Shown here in pieces: positions 41,897 through 50,382 of a stretch of DNA of 64,000 nt. How positions within the stretch are numbered: the first letter of the stretch is position 1; each line of letters begins with the position of its first letter. The stretch spans positions 1 through 64,000 of the forward strand of contig CAUJHZ010000034.1 of the NCBI GenBank assembly GCA_963205185.1, read 5' to 3'. The notes under the pieces are model-generated. The model worked only from the letters and a program-made list of their open reading frames with translations, searched no databases and was not told where the DNA came from. This DNA comes from Planctomycetota bacterium. GTDB taxonomy: Bacteria; Planctomycetota; Phycisphaerae; Phycisphaerales; UBA5793. The position numbers and the translations under genes are program-made.

Positions 41897-42484
41897 TCAC
41901 CGCCCCGGATCGGCCATCGCGGCGCTGAGCACTTTGATGAACCCCTCGGGCATCTCGCGGCCGAGGTCGCGCAGCGCGTGCACGTGCCGCCACGACTGCT
42001 CGTACTTCTCCATCTGGCAGTAGAGTACGGCGAGGTTGCGGTGCACGCCGGTGTCATTCGGATCGGCGGCGAGAATCTGCAGGTAGAGCGACTCGGCCCG
42101 TTCGAGTTGCCCTTTGCTCTGATGCTCGATCGCGGCGGCGAACAGGTCGCGCTGAGCGCGCGGCCCCTCGTCGATGAATCGGACATCGCGGATGATGATC
42201 TCGCGCGGCTCGGCCGGGGCGGCGGCCGAATCTCCATCGGCGGATGCGAGCCCGGCGCGGGCGAGCAGACTGTTGAGGTCGCTCGCGCCCGCGGGGAGTT
42301 GTTTGGCGAGATCCGAGTTCGCATCGGCGCCCGCCGCGCCGGTGAGCAGGCCGAGCGCGGTCTGCGGGCCGAGCCCCTTTTCGCGCAGCGCCAGCAGCGG
42401 CTCGACAAGGCGCGAGGCCCCGTAGAGCGAGCCGCAGGTCATGGCGAGGTACAGAGCCGGCTTGATCTTGCGGAATCCACCCAT
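41897..42484 (-). CDS. TPR-like membrane-anchored hypothetical protein
   Basis: About 195 residues from ATG 42484 (an ATG at 42523 is also possible; longer starts overlap the divergent PadR gene's upstream region). An N-terminal hydrophobic segment (IKPALYLAMTCGSLYGA) may anchor it. The C-terminal 85 residues read as two or three TPR-like helical pairs (AQRDLFAAAIEHQSKGQLER, AESLYLQILAADPNDTGVHR, NLAVLYCQMEKYEQSWRHV). TPRs mediate protein contacts. No partner evident. Confidence 0.7.
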   Translation of the reverse strand: MGGFRKIKPALYLAMTCGSLYGASRLVEPLLALREKGLGPQTALGLLTGAAGADANSDLAKQLPAGASDLNSLLARAGLASADGDSAAAPAEPREIIIRDVRFIDEGPRAQRDLFAAAIEHQSKGQLERAESLYLQILAADPNDTGVHRNLAVLYCQMEKYEQSWRHVHALRDLGREMPEGFIKVLSAAMADPGR

Positions 42485-42629
42485 GCGGCGTCTATCGAGC
42501 GGCCTGCGGCACGTGTTGAGCATCACCCGCCCCACACTGGGTCGGCGCGCCAGGCGAGGCCGAACAGCCGTCAGAGCTGCGAAAGGCGGTGGTCCGAAAA
42601 CGCCCGGCCGGCCGGGGGTGGACTCATTG

Positions 42630-42644
42630 CTATGTGTGGCATAG
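42630..42644. promoter_or_regulatory. candidate operator of the PadR regulator
   Basis: CTATG-(5)-CATAG, a perfect 5-bp inverted repeat 29 bases upstream of the PadR start, in an AT-rich island within very GC-rich DNA. PadR proteins usually repress their own operon through such dyads. Confidence 0.45.
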
Positions 42645-42672
42645 TATGTGAGGTCCAACAGGAGAAGCAGCG

Positions 42673-43026
42673 ATGCGGATCGAGAGCGAACTGATGCGCG
42701 GAGCCGGGCCGCTGGCGGTGCTCAAACTCCTTGAGCGGCGCGAAATGTACGGCTACGAACTCGTCGAAGCCTTGTCGCGGCAGACAGACGGCGTGCTCGA
42801 TATGGGCCAGTCCACGCTCTATCCGCTGCTGTACAACCTCGAAGCCAAGGGGCTCATCGCCGGCGAGTGGCGCGAAGCGGATTCGGGGCGCCAGCGCAAG
42901 TACTACCGCTTGACCGGCACCGGGCGCAAACGGCTGGCGCGGGATGAGAAGCAGTGGGCGGCGCTGCATGGCGCGATGGCGGCATTGGGCATCGCCCCGA
43001 GCCCGCGCGCGGGGGCCGTGCTGTGA
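42673..43026 (+). CDS. PadR-family transcriptional regulator
   Basis: 117 residues; ATG with AGGAGAA upstream. GPLAVLKLLERREMYGYELV, DMGQSTLYPLLYNLEAKGLI and READSGRQRKYYRLTGTGRK are the winged-helix hallmarks (YGYE, LYPxLxxLE, KYYxLT) of the short PadR-s1/s2 group. It likely represses its own operon. The following gene starts in the stop codon (GTGA overlap), so regulator and target are translationally coupled, as in many PadR operons whose second gene is a membrane protein. Confidence 0.93.
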   Translation: MRIESELMRGAGPLAVLKLLERREMYGYELVEALSRQTDGVLDMGQSTLYPLLYNLEAKGLIAGEWREADSGRQRKYYRLTGTGRKRLARDEKQWAALHGAMAALGIAPSPRAGAVL

Positions 43027-44900
43027 ACGCGCGCCCCGATACGACGGATTCGTGGTGGTACCGCGTGCTGTTCACGCCGGTGGGCCCCCGGCTGGTGGTG
43101 GGGCGGCAGTGGCCCGGGTTACCCAGGCGCCGGCCCTCGGCTGGCGCGCTCATCGACGCCTCCGATCTGCCCCCGGCGCTGCGCGACTTCATCCGAGCGC
43201 TGGTATCCAGAACGCGCCTCTGGCGGCGCGAGAAGGCCGATGTGGCTCGCGAACTCATTGCGCATTTCGACGATGCGCAGCGACGCGAGATTGATCCGGA
43301 CCAGGCGTTGCGCGAATTCGGTGATGCCAGGCAGGCCGCAAAGTTGATCCGTCGCGCCAAGAAGCGCCGGCGGCCGCTCGTCTGGCAGGCGTGGCGGCGG
43401 TCGCTTCAGGCGGTGGGCTTTGCATGCCTCATCGGCATCGCCTTGTATGGACTGCTCATCATCCGTTACTACGCCGGCGAGCCGCTGGTGGCGCGAAACT
43501 ACACTGCGGAACTCAACTCAGAAATCCTGGCGCTGCCGCAGGATGAATGCGGCTGGCCGCTGTATCGCGAGGCGCTTCTGGCGCTGGAGGCGCCCCTTCC
43601 GTCCGGTCCCGACGGACGCTCGATTCGGTCACCCGCGGACGATGGCTGGGAAACCATGGTCGAGTACCTGCAACGTAACCAAGGCGTACTTGAGCTGGCT
43701 CGCCGCGCCGCCTCGAAACCTCACCTGGGCATACCGCTCGTGCCTGGTGAGAAGGAACTCGAAGATCACTGGGCGTTCGCGGACACTGCGGATTCACCCT
43801 GGTCGTCTGCCAACGCTGCGGCCAATGAGACGCCGATCGGCTGGGGGAGGACTCTGGGTGTTTCGGAACTTCGGCCGCTCGTGCGCATGCTGCTGGCCGA
43901 TGCGCAGCTTTCGATGCTCGAGGAAGACAGCGATCGTGCTCAGCGCGATCTCTTCGCCCTGATCGACCTGGCGCAGCAATGCCGTGAGTCGCCGCTGTTC
44001 ATCGGCGACCTCTATTCACTCTACGTGCTCCATTCCGCGTCCGACGTGCTGGCGGAGAGCCTCGTTCACTCGTCTCAGTGCTTCGATGATGATCAGCTCA
44101 CCGGGTTCGCACATCGTCTCAGTGCCTATTCGGGCGGCGGTTCAATTCACGTGCGGTTTTGGATGCAGCGGACCTGTTTCGAAGACCTGATCCAGCGGCT
44201 GTATACCAACGACGGCCAAGGCAACGGCCGGCTGACGAGCGAGGGCATCGCCATGCTTCTCTCGGTCGGGCCCTCCGTGCCGCTGATGGGCAAAGGTGAT
44301 GAGGAGACCCGACTGGAATGGCTCACGGGTCCGCTGGCGGCAGAACTCATCGGCAGCCGGCGCGAGGTGAAGGAGGAGTTTGAGCGGCAACTGTCGCTCA
44401 TGGAGCGGCAGGCCGTGGAGCCGATGTGGACGTGGACGGAAGTCCCCGGAACATCGTTCGAGAACGAACTCGAGTCGGAGGCCTACCGTCGGCGATACCT
44501 GCCGCTCTTCGTGATGTTGCCAGCTATCGGCCGGGCTGCGACGCAGGCCGAGATTACCACGCAGCGCCGTGTTGCCACTCTCACCGCCATCGCGATTGAA
44601 CTTTATCGACGGCGCAACGGCGCCTATCCAGAGACGCTCAATCCACTTGTGCCCGAACTGCTGCCCACATTGCCAGTTGATCGCTTCGATGGACGGCCAT
44701 TACGCTATCGCTTGACGGATGACGGGCCGCTGCTCTACTCGATCGGCTCCGACCGGATCGACGACGGCGGCGCCCCGGCCGAGACGGAATATCAACGCCT
44801 GCACGTGCCGCGGTACACGTGGAAGATCCCGAATCCGCCGATGCAGGCCGACTGGATCCTGTGGGATGGGAGGCGCTCACATGAGGAATCGGGCGACTAG
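43023..44900 (+). CDS. membrane protein with a HAAS-like N-terminus and pseudopilin-like C-terminus, PadR partner
   Basis: About 625 residues from GTG 43023, which overlaps the PadR stop. Residues about 45-125 are a helical segment (LRDFIRALVSRTRLWRREKA, VARELIAHFDDAQRREIDPD, FGDARQAAKLIRRA) resembling the HAAS/permease-prefix domains paired with PadR. One membrane helix follows (AVGFACLIGIALYGLLII, about 138-155). The large periplasmic-looking middle has no known motif. The end (RRNGAYPETLNPLVPELLPT, DGRPLRYRL, LLYSIGSDRIDDGG) resembles the C-terminal half of GspG-type pseudopilins. Role unknown; probably the PadR-regulated envelope protein. Confidence 0.72.
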   Translation: MNARPDTTDSWWYRVLFTPVGPRLVVGRQWPGLPRRRPSAGALIDASDLPPALRDFIRALVSRTRLWRREKADVARELIAHFDDAQRREIDPDQALREFGDARQAAKLIRRAKKRRRPLVWQAWRRSLQAVGFACLIGIALYGLLIIRYYAGEPLVARNYTAELNSEILALPQDECGWPLYREALLALEAPLPSGPDGRSIRSPADDGWETMVEYLQRNQGVLELARRAASKPHLGIPLVPGEKELEDHWAFADTADSPWSSANAAANETPIGWGRTLGVSELRPLVRMLLADAQLSMLEEDSDRAQRDLFALIDLAQQCRESPLFIGDLYSLYVLHSASDVLAESLVHSSQCFDDDQLTGFAHRLSAYSGGGSIHVRFWMQRTCFEDLIQRLYTNDGQGNGRLTSEGIAMLLSVGPSVPLMGKGDEETRLEWLTGPLAAELIGSRREVKEEFERQLSLMERQAVEPMWTWTEVPGTSFENELESEAYRRRYLPLFVMLPAIGRAATQAEITTQRRVATLTAIAIELYRRRNGAYPETLNPLVPELLPTLPVDRFDGRPLRYRLTDDGPLLYSIGSDRIDDGGAPAETEYQRLHVPRYTWKIPNPPMQADWILWDGRRSHEESGD

Positions 44901-44938
44901 CATGGAACCCGGGCGCGGCGCGTGCGAACGGAGTGCTG

Positions 44939-45508
44939 ATGGGAAGCGCCATATCAGGCAATTGGTCGCAGATCCGACGGTGGATCTGGGCCGGCGTGAC
45001 CGGGCTCGCGCTTGCTACCGGGTGGGTGGCGTATCGAGCCACGCGGCCAATCATCGGCGATGTGCGCATCGACAACCGGGTCATTCTGCTCCACATCCCG
45101 CGCGATCTCACCGGGCGAGTCGTCATCCGCCAGGCGACGGCTGATGATGACCTCCAGTTGGTCAGCGGGTTCGGCCGCGGCGAGCATCCGCGATGGTATG
45201 ATGTATACGTGTCGCCGGATGGCGCCGCAGTCGTGGACGATGTGGAGATCTTCCGAAATCTGAAACGGTTCGAAAGGCATGAAGGGCACTGGTCGCTGCG
45301 CGCCGTGGACGCCGATGGGAAGCGCCTTCCCTGCTGTTTCGCCTCGTGGCAGCCAAGCGATCAGATCGCCTTTCGGCTTTACTCAACCGCAGCCGACGGA
45401 ACGCGAGTCGCGCTCGTTGGCGATCGGAGCTTCATGCGCCTCCGGTGGCCGGAGGACTCGAGCGTCGTGGGAGAGATGTTCTGGGCGGACAGTGGCTGGT
45501 CGCCATAG
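44939..45508 (+). CDS. membrane-anchored hypothetical protein
   Basis: About 189 residues from ATG 44939 (GGAG upstream). An N-terminal helix (WIWAGVTGLALATGWVAYRA) is followed by a beta-rich domain (NRVILLHIPRDLTGRVVIRQ, DDDLQLVSGFGRGEHPRWYD, GHWSLRAVDADGKRLPCCF). It starts 39 bases after the PadR partner gene and may be the third gene of that operon. No family recognised. Confidence 0.65.
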   Translation: MGSAISGNWSQIRRWIWAGVTGLALATGWVAYRATRPIIGDVRIDNRVILLHIPRDLTGRVVIRQATADDDLQLVSGFGRGEHPRWYDVYVSPDGAAVVDDVEIFRNLKRFERHEGHWSLRAVDADGKRLPCCFASWQPSDQIAFRLYSTAADGTRVALVGDRSFMRLRWPEDSSVVGEMFWADSGWSP

Positions 45509-45522
45509 GCGTCCCGCGTGGA

Positions 45523-46695
45523 TCACTGCAACGGCAACCGCCGCGCATGTTCGAGATACGTGTCGTAATTCGCCCGCATCTCAATCAGTGAATCGCCGGC
45601 GAACTTCTCGCGCAGCGCCCGCGCCACCTCGAACGCGATCACGTTTTCCATCACCACGCTGGCGGCGCTGACAGCGCAGATATCGGAGCGTTCGTACTGG
45701 CTCATCTCGGGCTGCTTGGTGTTGAGATCGACGCTGGGCAGGCCGCGCAGGAGCGTGCTGATGGGTTTCATGGCGCCGCGCACGACGATGGGCATGCCGT
45801 TGGTCATGCCGCCTTCGAGGCCGCCGGCGCTGTTGGTGGGCCGCGTGAAGCCCAGCGACGGCTCGCCCTTTCGCGATGCGTCGTACTCGATCGGATCGTG
45901 CACCTGCGAGCCGACGCGGCGGGTGGCCTCGAAGCCCAGGCCGATCTCGACCCCCTTGAACGCCTGGATACCCATGACGGCCGCGGCGAGGCGCGCATCG
46001 AGTTTTTCGTGCCAGTTCATGCACGAACCCAGGCCGATCGGGCAGCCGAAGACATGCGCCTCGACCACGCCGCCCACGGTGTCCTTGTCCATCTTGGCGC
46101 GGCGGATGGTCTCGATCATCGCTTTGCTCGCCGGCTCGTCGGGGCAGTAGACCTCGCTCGCATCGCGCTTCGCCCGCCACTGGTCGAGTTGACCGGCATC
46201 AATCGCGGCGTCGGTGGTGATGGTGTGAATCGAGCGCACGAAGCCGAAGACCTCCATGCCGAACTCGCGGAGCAGGCAGCGGGCCAAGGCGCCGGCGGCG
46301 ACGCGCGAAGCCGTCTCGCGGGCGCTGGCGCGCTCGAGCGTGTCGCGGCAGTCGGTGGTGAGCCACTTGACGCTGCCGGCCAGGTCGGCGTGGCCGGGCC
46401 GGGGGCGGTGCACGGCGGGGGTCTTGATCTCGTCATCGAGACGCGAATCGCGGTTGGGAATCTGCATGACGACGGGCGCGCCGGTCGTGTGCCCGCGGCG
46501 GACGCCGGCGAGCAGGGTGATGGCGTCGGACTCGATGCGCTGGCGGCCGCCTCGGCCGTAGCCGCCCTGGCGGCGATGCAGTTCGGCGTTGATGAAATCG
46601 ACATCCACGGGCAGGCCGGCGGGCAGGCCGCAGACCAGCGCCGTCAGGGCTGGGCCGTGCGATTCGCCCGCGGTGTGGCAGGAGAGGTCAGCCAT
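45523..46695 (-). CDS. aroC: chorismate synthase
   Basis: 390 residues, with start at ATG 46695 (MADLSCHTAGESHGPAL). Hallmarks: HTAGESHG, RRQGGYGRGGRQRIESD, the flavin-binding GMTNGMPIVVRGAMKPIST and the C-terminal YDTYLEH. It makes chorismate from EPSP with reduced FMN. aroA, which supplies EPSP, is at 55941-57287, so both last steps of the shikimate pathway are in this window but not linked. The upstream frame beyond 46695 is Pro-rich and not expected to be translated. Confidence 0.97.
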   Translation of the reverse strand: MADLSCHTAGESHGPALTALVCGLPAGLPVDVDFINAELHRRQGGYGRGGRQRIESDAITLLAGVRRGHTTGAPVVMQIPNRDSRLDDEIKTPAVHRPRPGHADLAGSVKWLTTDCRDTLERASARETASRVAAGALARCLLREFGMEVFGFVRSIHTITTDAAIDAGQLDQWRAKRDASEVYCPDEPASKAMIETIRRAKMDKDTVGGVVEAHVFGCPIGLGSCMNWHEKLDARLAAAVMGIQAFKGVEIGLGFEATRRVGSQVHDPIEYDASRKGEPSLGFTRPTNSAGGLEGGMTNGMPIVVRGAMKPISTLLRGLPSVDLNTKQPEMSQYERSDICAVSAASVVMENVIAFEVARALREKFAGDSLIEMRANYDTYLEHARRLPLQ

Positions 46696-46772
46696 GGGTT
46701 GAGCATAGGCGAGGGCAGGTGCAGGGTGGCTTCCCGATGGCGGCTGCGGCGCGGCGGCGTTATGATGGGGCC

Positions 46773-47084
46773 ATGGCCACAACCGTACCTTCCATCATGC
46801 CCGGGCAGCACGTGCGGGTCACGCAGCAGATCCCCCAGGGCGAAGCGACGTGGACGACGACGATTGAGGGGCAGGTCGTGGCGTACCGGCAGGCGAAGAC
46901 CGGCTCGTGGTTCGCCCACTCGAAAGATGACCGCCTGTGGCTGGACCGGCTCGAACTTCGCCGGCGCGATGGCGAGATCGTGGTGTGTAATCTCGACCGC
47001 TTCAGCCGCGTGGAAGTGCTGGGCGAGTCCCCGGCGCCGGCGACGGGCGGGGAAGACGGCGCGCCGAGCACGAGCGACGAATAA
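46773..47084 (+). CDS. small hypothetical protein
   Basis: 103 residues from ATG 46773 with a G-rich site upstream. A beta-rich body: GQHVRVTQQIPQGEATWTTT, then GQVVAYRQAKTGSWFAHSKD, DRLWLDRLELRRRDGEI and SRVEVLGE. The fold resembles small SH3/OB-like barrels. The acidic Ser/Thr tail (GGEDGAPSTSDE) is probably disordered. Homologues of this form are common, uncharacterised planctomycetal proteins. It starts 78 bases from aroC, divergently. Confidence 0.7.
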   Translation: MATTVPSIMPGQHVRVTQQIPQGEATWTTTIEGQVVAYRQAKTGSWFAHSKDDRLWLDRLELRRRDGEIVVCNLDRFSRVEVLGESPAPATGGEDGAPSTSDE

Positions 47085-47288
47085 CCCATTGCCTTGTTGT
47101 GACTTACGCGTATGCGACTCGCCGGGTGCAGGCCGCGGCGCGCCGGCGATTCTTGCGGTCTTTCCTTCTTTTCCGCGATCCCGGCGGCCCGGTGGACGGT
47201 ACAACTCAGGCGGCATGAACGCCGCGCCCGGCATTCCTCGGGTGGCGCCATCCAGTCAAATCAACACAACAACGAAAGTGGAAAAGCC

Positions 47289-47930
47289 ATGCACATGCGG
47301 AATCGGTTGAGCCTCTGGGCAAGTGTGGGCCTCGTAGCCCTGCTCGGTATGACCGCGGCGATGATGAACCCCCCAGGCGCCGCAAGCGGCTCGCAGCAGC
47401 CGGCCGAGATCGGCCAGGCCGCGCCTGATTTCACGCTCAAGGACGTGAACGGCAAGGAGCACAAACTCAGCGACCTCAAGGGCAAGAACATCGTGCTCGA
47501 GTGGATCAACCCCGGCTGCCCGGTGTGCAAGCGCGTGATGGCCAGCGGCCTCGTCGAGCAGATGCGCGCCGAACTCAAGGCGATCGACAAGGACTTCGTG
47601 CACCTGGCCATCAACAGCACCAAGAACATGACGGCGCAGGACAGCGTCGATTATCTCAAGACGTACAAACTCGCCGAGGACATCCCCGCGCTGGATGACA
47701 GCGAAGGAACGGTCGGCAGGTTATACGGCGCCAAGACCACTCCTCACATGTTCGTGATCGACTCCAAGGGCGTGCTGCGCTACTCGGGCGCATTCGATGA
47801 TGATCCCAGCGGCCGCAAAAGCGACCGGACAAACTACGTCGTCAACGCGCTGCGGCAGATCGTTGCGGGCGAGACGGTGACGCCGGAAAAGACCACACCC
47901 TACGGCTGCGGCGTGAAGTACAGGAAGTAA
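47289..47930 (+). CDS. secreted redoxin/thioredoxin-like protein (AhpC/TSA fold)
   Basis: 213 residues. A leader of about 30 (LWASVGLVALLGMTAAM). The redoxin fold starts QAAPDFTLKDVNGKEHKLSD, and the active site is WINPGCPVCKR: Cys-x-x-Cys after Pro-Gly, where AhpC/TSA has a Thr. HMFVIDSKGVLRYSG gives the cis-Pro-like loop and KGVL strand. It probably reduces disulfides or peroxides on the periplasmic side. Start ATG 47289 with a second Met at residue 3. A strong terminator follows. Confidence 0.9.
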   Translation: MHMRNRLSLWASVGLVALLGMTAAMMNPPGAASGSQQPAEIGQAAPDFTLKDVNGKEHKLSDLKGKNIVLEWINPGCPVCKRVMASGLVEQMRAELKAIDKDFVHLAINSTKNMTAQDSVDYLKTYKLAEDIPALDDSEGTVGRLYGAKTTPHMFVIDSKGVLRYSGAFDDDPSGRKSDRTNYVVNALRQIVAGETVTPEKTTPYGCGVKYRK

Positions 47931-47965
47931 GGATCTGTCGCAAGACCGATCAAGGTAAACAACGC

Positions 47966-47996
47966 GCCCCGCCCGGTTCTGGGCGGGGCTTTTTTG
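47966..47996 (+). terminator. intrinsic terminator after the redoxin gene
   Basis: A 9-bp GC stem (47966-47974 with 47981-47989, loop of 6) followed by six T. Confidence 0.92.
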
Positions 47997-48084
47997 CGCG
48001 CAGTGGCGCTGAGGTGGAGTTGAAACGGCGGCCAATCGATTCCCAACTACTTTCCGGCGGTCTATCCGCTGAAAGGAGACGGCT

Positions 48085-48324
48085 GTGGGTCAGGGTTCGA
48101 CGGGAAACGTGATTGCCGCGGTGTGTTCGTTCTTCGTGCCCGGCCTGGGCCAGCTCGTGCAGGGGCGACTGCTGGCGGCGGTGCTCTACTTCCTCTTCGC
48201 GGCCCTGCTCTGGCTCGTGCTGCTGGGCTGGCTCGTGCACCTCGTCTCCATCCTCGACGCGGCGCTCTACGTGCCCCCGCACGCCCGGCGGCGCAACGTG
48301 CAGGTCCGCTGCGCTGCCGGCTGA
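48085..48324 (+). CDS. small two-helix membrane protein
   Basis: 79 residues from GTG 48085 with AAGGAG seven bases upstream. VCSFFVPGLGQLVQGRLLAA is the TM2-type Pro-Gly-Leu-Gln-Gly motif; helices AVLYFLFAALLWLVLLGWLV and LVSILDAALYV follow. TM2-like domain proteins are widespread, mostly of unknown role. The 3' end overlaps its own terminator stem. Confidence 0.8.
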   Translation: MGQGSTGNVIAAVCSFFVPGLGQLVQGRLLAAVLYFLFAALLWLVLLGWLVHLVSILDAALYVPPHARRRNVQVRCAAG

Positions 48325-48346
48325 GCCAGCGCCGGGCGCCTTTTTT
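48311..48346 (+). terminator. intrinsic terminator overlapping the 3' end of the TM2-like gene
   Basis: A bulged stem (48311-48314 plus 48317-48321 with 48331-48335 plus 48336-48339) with the stop codon in its loop, followed by C and six T. Confidence 0.75.
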
Positions 48347-48427
48347 CGCAAAAATCGGCAAGAATCAAAAACCGCTCCCGGCGTAAGTGCGTCATGAATG
48401 GTGACACACACCCGCTGGAGGCGCGCG

Positions 48428-48988
48428 ATGGCGAGCGACATTCACCTTTCGCTGCTGGACCGGGTTCAGATTGCCTCGCCGTGCCCCGCGAAGTGGGAGG
48501 ACATGGCTGGCGATGACATGACGCGGCATTGCAGCCAATGCGATCTGGATGTGCACAACCTTTCCGCGATGACGCGCGAGCAGGCGGAAGCGTTTCTGCG
48601 CTCGCACCTGGATGGCGGCCGGGTCTGCGGCCGCATCTACCGGCGCAGCGACGGGACCATCCTGACGCGGGATTGCCCGGTCGGGCTGGCGGCGATCCGC
48701 GCCCGGGCGCGGCGGACGTTCGGACGCGTGGCGGCGGCGCTCGCAGCGCTCGTCTCAGCGACTGCATTCGCGCAGTGGCGAAGCGGTCAACATGAAGAGT
48801 ATCCGCTGAGCAATTGCGCCAGCGTGCGCGACTTCAACTTGTTTGGCAGGATTCGCAGCTGGGTCCGATCTTCGCCGCCGCAACAGATGAGCAGCGGAAT
48901 GTGGATGGGAGCGATTGCTCTGCCCGACGTGCGAACATGGAGCGAAACGCTCACGAACACTTCCGACGGTGAGCGAGACTTCGAGTAG
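48428..48988 (+). CDS. Cys-rich hypothetical protein with a membrane helix
   Basis: 186 residues; ATG with GGAGG six bases upstream. Motif order SPCPAKWEDMAGDDMTRHCS, then CDLDVHNLSAMT, then GGRVCGRIYRRSDGTILTRD and CPVGLAAI: four to five Cys/His likely bind metal or form disulfides. This arrangement recurs in uncharacterised bacterial proteins that always carry the W-x-x-M-x-G-D, H/R-x-C-x-x-C and N-L-S pattern. A hydrophobic stretch (VAAALAALVSATAFA) follows at about residues 100-114, then a polar tail. Confidence 0.75.
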   Translation: MASDIHLSLLDRVQIASPCPAKWEDMAGDDMTRHCSQCDLDVHNLSAMTREQAEAFLRSHLDGGRVCGRIYRRSDGTILTRDCPVGLAAIRARARRTFGRVAAALAALVSATAFAQWRSGQHEEYPLSNCASVRDFNLFGRIRSWVRSSPPQQMSSGMWMGAIALPDVRTWSETLTNTSDGERDFE

Positions 48989-49022
48989 CGCGCCCTGGCC
49001 ACGCGCGGGACGGAGCGGCAGC

Positions 49023-49541
49023 ATGCTCGTGTACGTGATCGGCACGGCAATCCCCTGGCTCGGCCTGTTCGGCTGGATGTGGTACGCCGAATGGCAGGGT
49101 GAGAGATACTGGATCGAGAGTGTCTGGAGTATGCCGCGCCTCGAGTACTACGACGTGCCGTGGATCCTGGCGCTGATGGTGCTGCTGCCGCTCGTCAGCG
49201 CCTGGTCGGGAATGGAACTGATGCGCCTTTGGCGCCGGCCACGGCTCTTTGACCGGCGCGTCGGCGGCTGGTTCGGCAGGCGCTTCGCGCTGGGGCTTCT
49301 GGCCGGGCTGGTCAGTGTGGCGCTGTTTGGTCTCGCGACCACGTACCAGCCCGAGACCCGTCTGCCCGATGTGGTAAACGTGCTGTCGAGCGCTCTTGTG
49401 CCGACCGCCGGTCTGGCGCTGCTGCTGCGGCGCATCAAGACCGGCTGCTGCATCGTGTGCGACTACGACACGCGGCATCTACCCTTTCCCCAGACGCCCG
49501 GCGTGCGCCGATGTCCGGAGTGCGGCGCGGAGGTGGCGTGA
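49023..49541 (+). CDS. membrane protein with a C-terminal zinc ribbon
   Basis: About 172 residues from ATG 49023 (GGAG upstream). Hydrophobic segments VIGTAIPWLGLFGWMWYA, ILALMVLLPLVSAWSGM, FALGLLAGLVSVALFGLA, then the zinc ribbon CCIVCDYDTRHLPF...RRCPECG. The Cys-x-x-Cys-Asp-Tyr knuckle is the planctomycetal ribbon form also found in the gene at 19658. The start is set by the membrane segment; the frame runs on upstream. Confidence 0.75.
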   Translation: MLVYVIGTAIPWLGLFGWMWYAEWQGERYWIESVWSMPRLEYYDVPWILALMVLLPLVSAWSGMELMRLWRRPRLFDRRVGGWFGRRFALGLLAGLVSVALFGLATTYQPETRLPDVVNVLSSALVPTAGLALLLRRIKTGCCIVCDYDTRHLPFPQTPGVRRCPECGAEVA

Positions 49542-49551
49542 GGGAGAGCTG

Positions 49552-49911
49552 ATGGACAAAGTCAATCTCGCCGAGAAGTTCGCCCTCTTCAGCGACCAGT
49601 GGCGCCCCAGGATCATCGGGCAGTGCAACGGCCAACTCGTCAAGATCGCCAGGGTCCAGGGCGAGTTCATCTGGCATGCGCACGAGAATGAACATGAGTT
49701 GTTCTTCGTCGTGAAGGGCTCGCTCACGATCCGGCTGCGCGATCGTGATGTCGAACTGCGCGACGGTGAGATGTTCATCGTGCCGCGCGGCGTGGAGCAC
49801 CAGCCGATCGCGGAAAACGAAGCGTGGATCATGCTTTTCGAACCCGCCTCGACGCTCAACACCGGCAACGTGCGCAGCGAGCGCACGGTCGAACGCCTCG
49901 ATCGCCTCTGA
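49552..49911 (+). CDS. cupin-domain protein
   Basis: 119 residues; AGGGAGAG precedes ATG 49552. Motif 1 EFIWHAHENEHELFFVVKG and motif 2 DGEMFIVPRGVEHQPIA are the two conserved cupin beta-strand motifs, with three His and one Glu as metal ligands. Most small cupins bind a metal and act as dioxygenases or isomerases; the substrate cannot be told. The gene is 10 bases past the zinc-ribbon gene. Confidence 0.92.
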   Translation: MDKVNLAEKFALFSDQWRPRIIGQCNGQLVKIARVQGEFIWHAHENEHELFFVVKGSLTIRLRDRDVELRDGEMFIVPRGVEHQPIAENEAWIMLFEPASTLNTGNVRSERTVERLDRL

Positions 49912-49982
49912 AACTCGCCTGCAACGGCGCGTCCGCCTGCGTGTAGACACAAGCGACATTCCCCCCACACCTGGAGGTTCAT

Positions 49983-50345
49983 ATGGGTCAGCCCGTCGTG
50001 CATTTTGAACTGTGGTCGAAGAATCCCGCGAAGATCGGCGAGTTCTATTCCAAGGTGTTTGGCTGGCAGGTGAACCACATGCCGGAGATGACCTATCACT
50101 TCGTGGACACCGGCGGACAGGGCGGCATCAACGGCGGCATCATGCAGCCGCAGGAGGGCCCGTGGCCCGGCAACATGGCGCTGTACCTGAACGTCGATGA
50201 CCTCGCGCCGTTTCGCAGGAAGATCGTCGAGGCGGGCGGGAAGATTATTGTCGAAAACATGGACATCCCCGGAGTGGGTTCGCTGTGCCTGTTCGAGGAC
50301 ACCGACGGCCGCGTCATGGGCATGTGGCAGAAGGCGGCTCACTGA
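49983..50345 (+). CDS. VOC-family protein (glyoxalase/extradiol-dioxygenase fold)
   Basis: 120 residues; ATG with GGAGG upstream. VVHFELWSKNPAKIGEFYSK opens the VOC fold, and GSLCLFEDTDGRVMGMWQ ends it (metal Glu region). The central loop WQVNHMPEMTYHFVDTGG and GGIMQ fits the small VOC group. Possible metal-dependent isomerase or dioxygenase; function unproven. Confidence 0.88.
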   Translation: MGQPVVHFELWSKNPAKIGEFYSKVFGWQVNHMPEMTYHFVDTGGQGGINGGIMQPQEGPWPGNMALYLNVDDLAPFRRKIVEAGGKIIVENMDIPGVGSLCLFEDTDGRVMGMWQKAAH

Positions 50346-50382
50346 AGCGCCCCATCGCGCAGCGCGGCGGCAGAAAAGTTCT

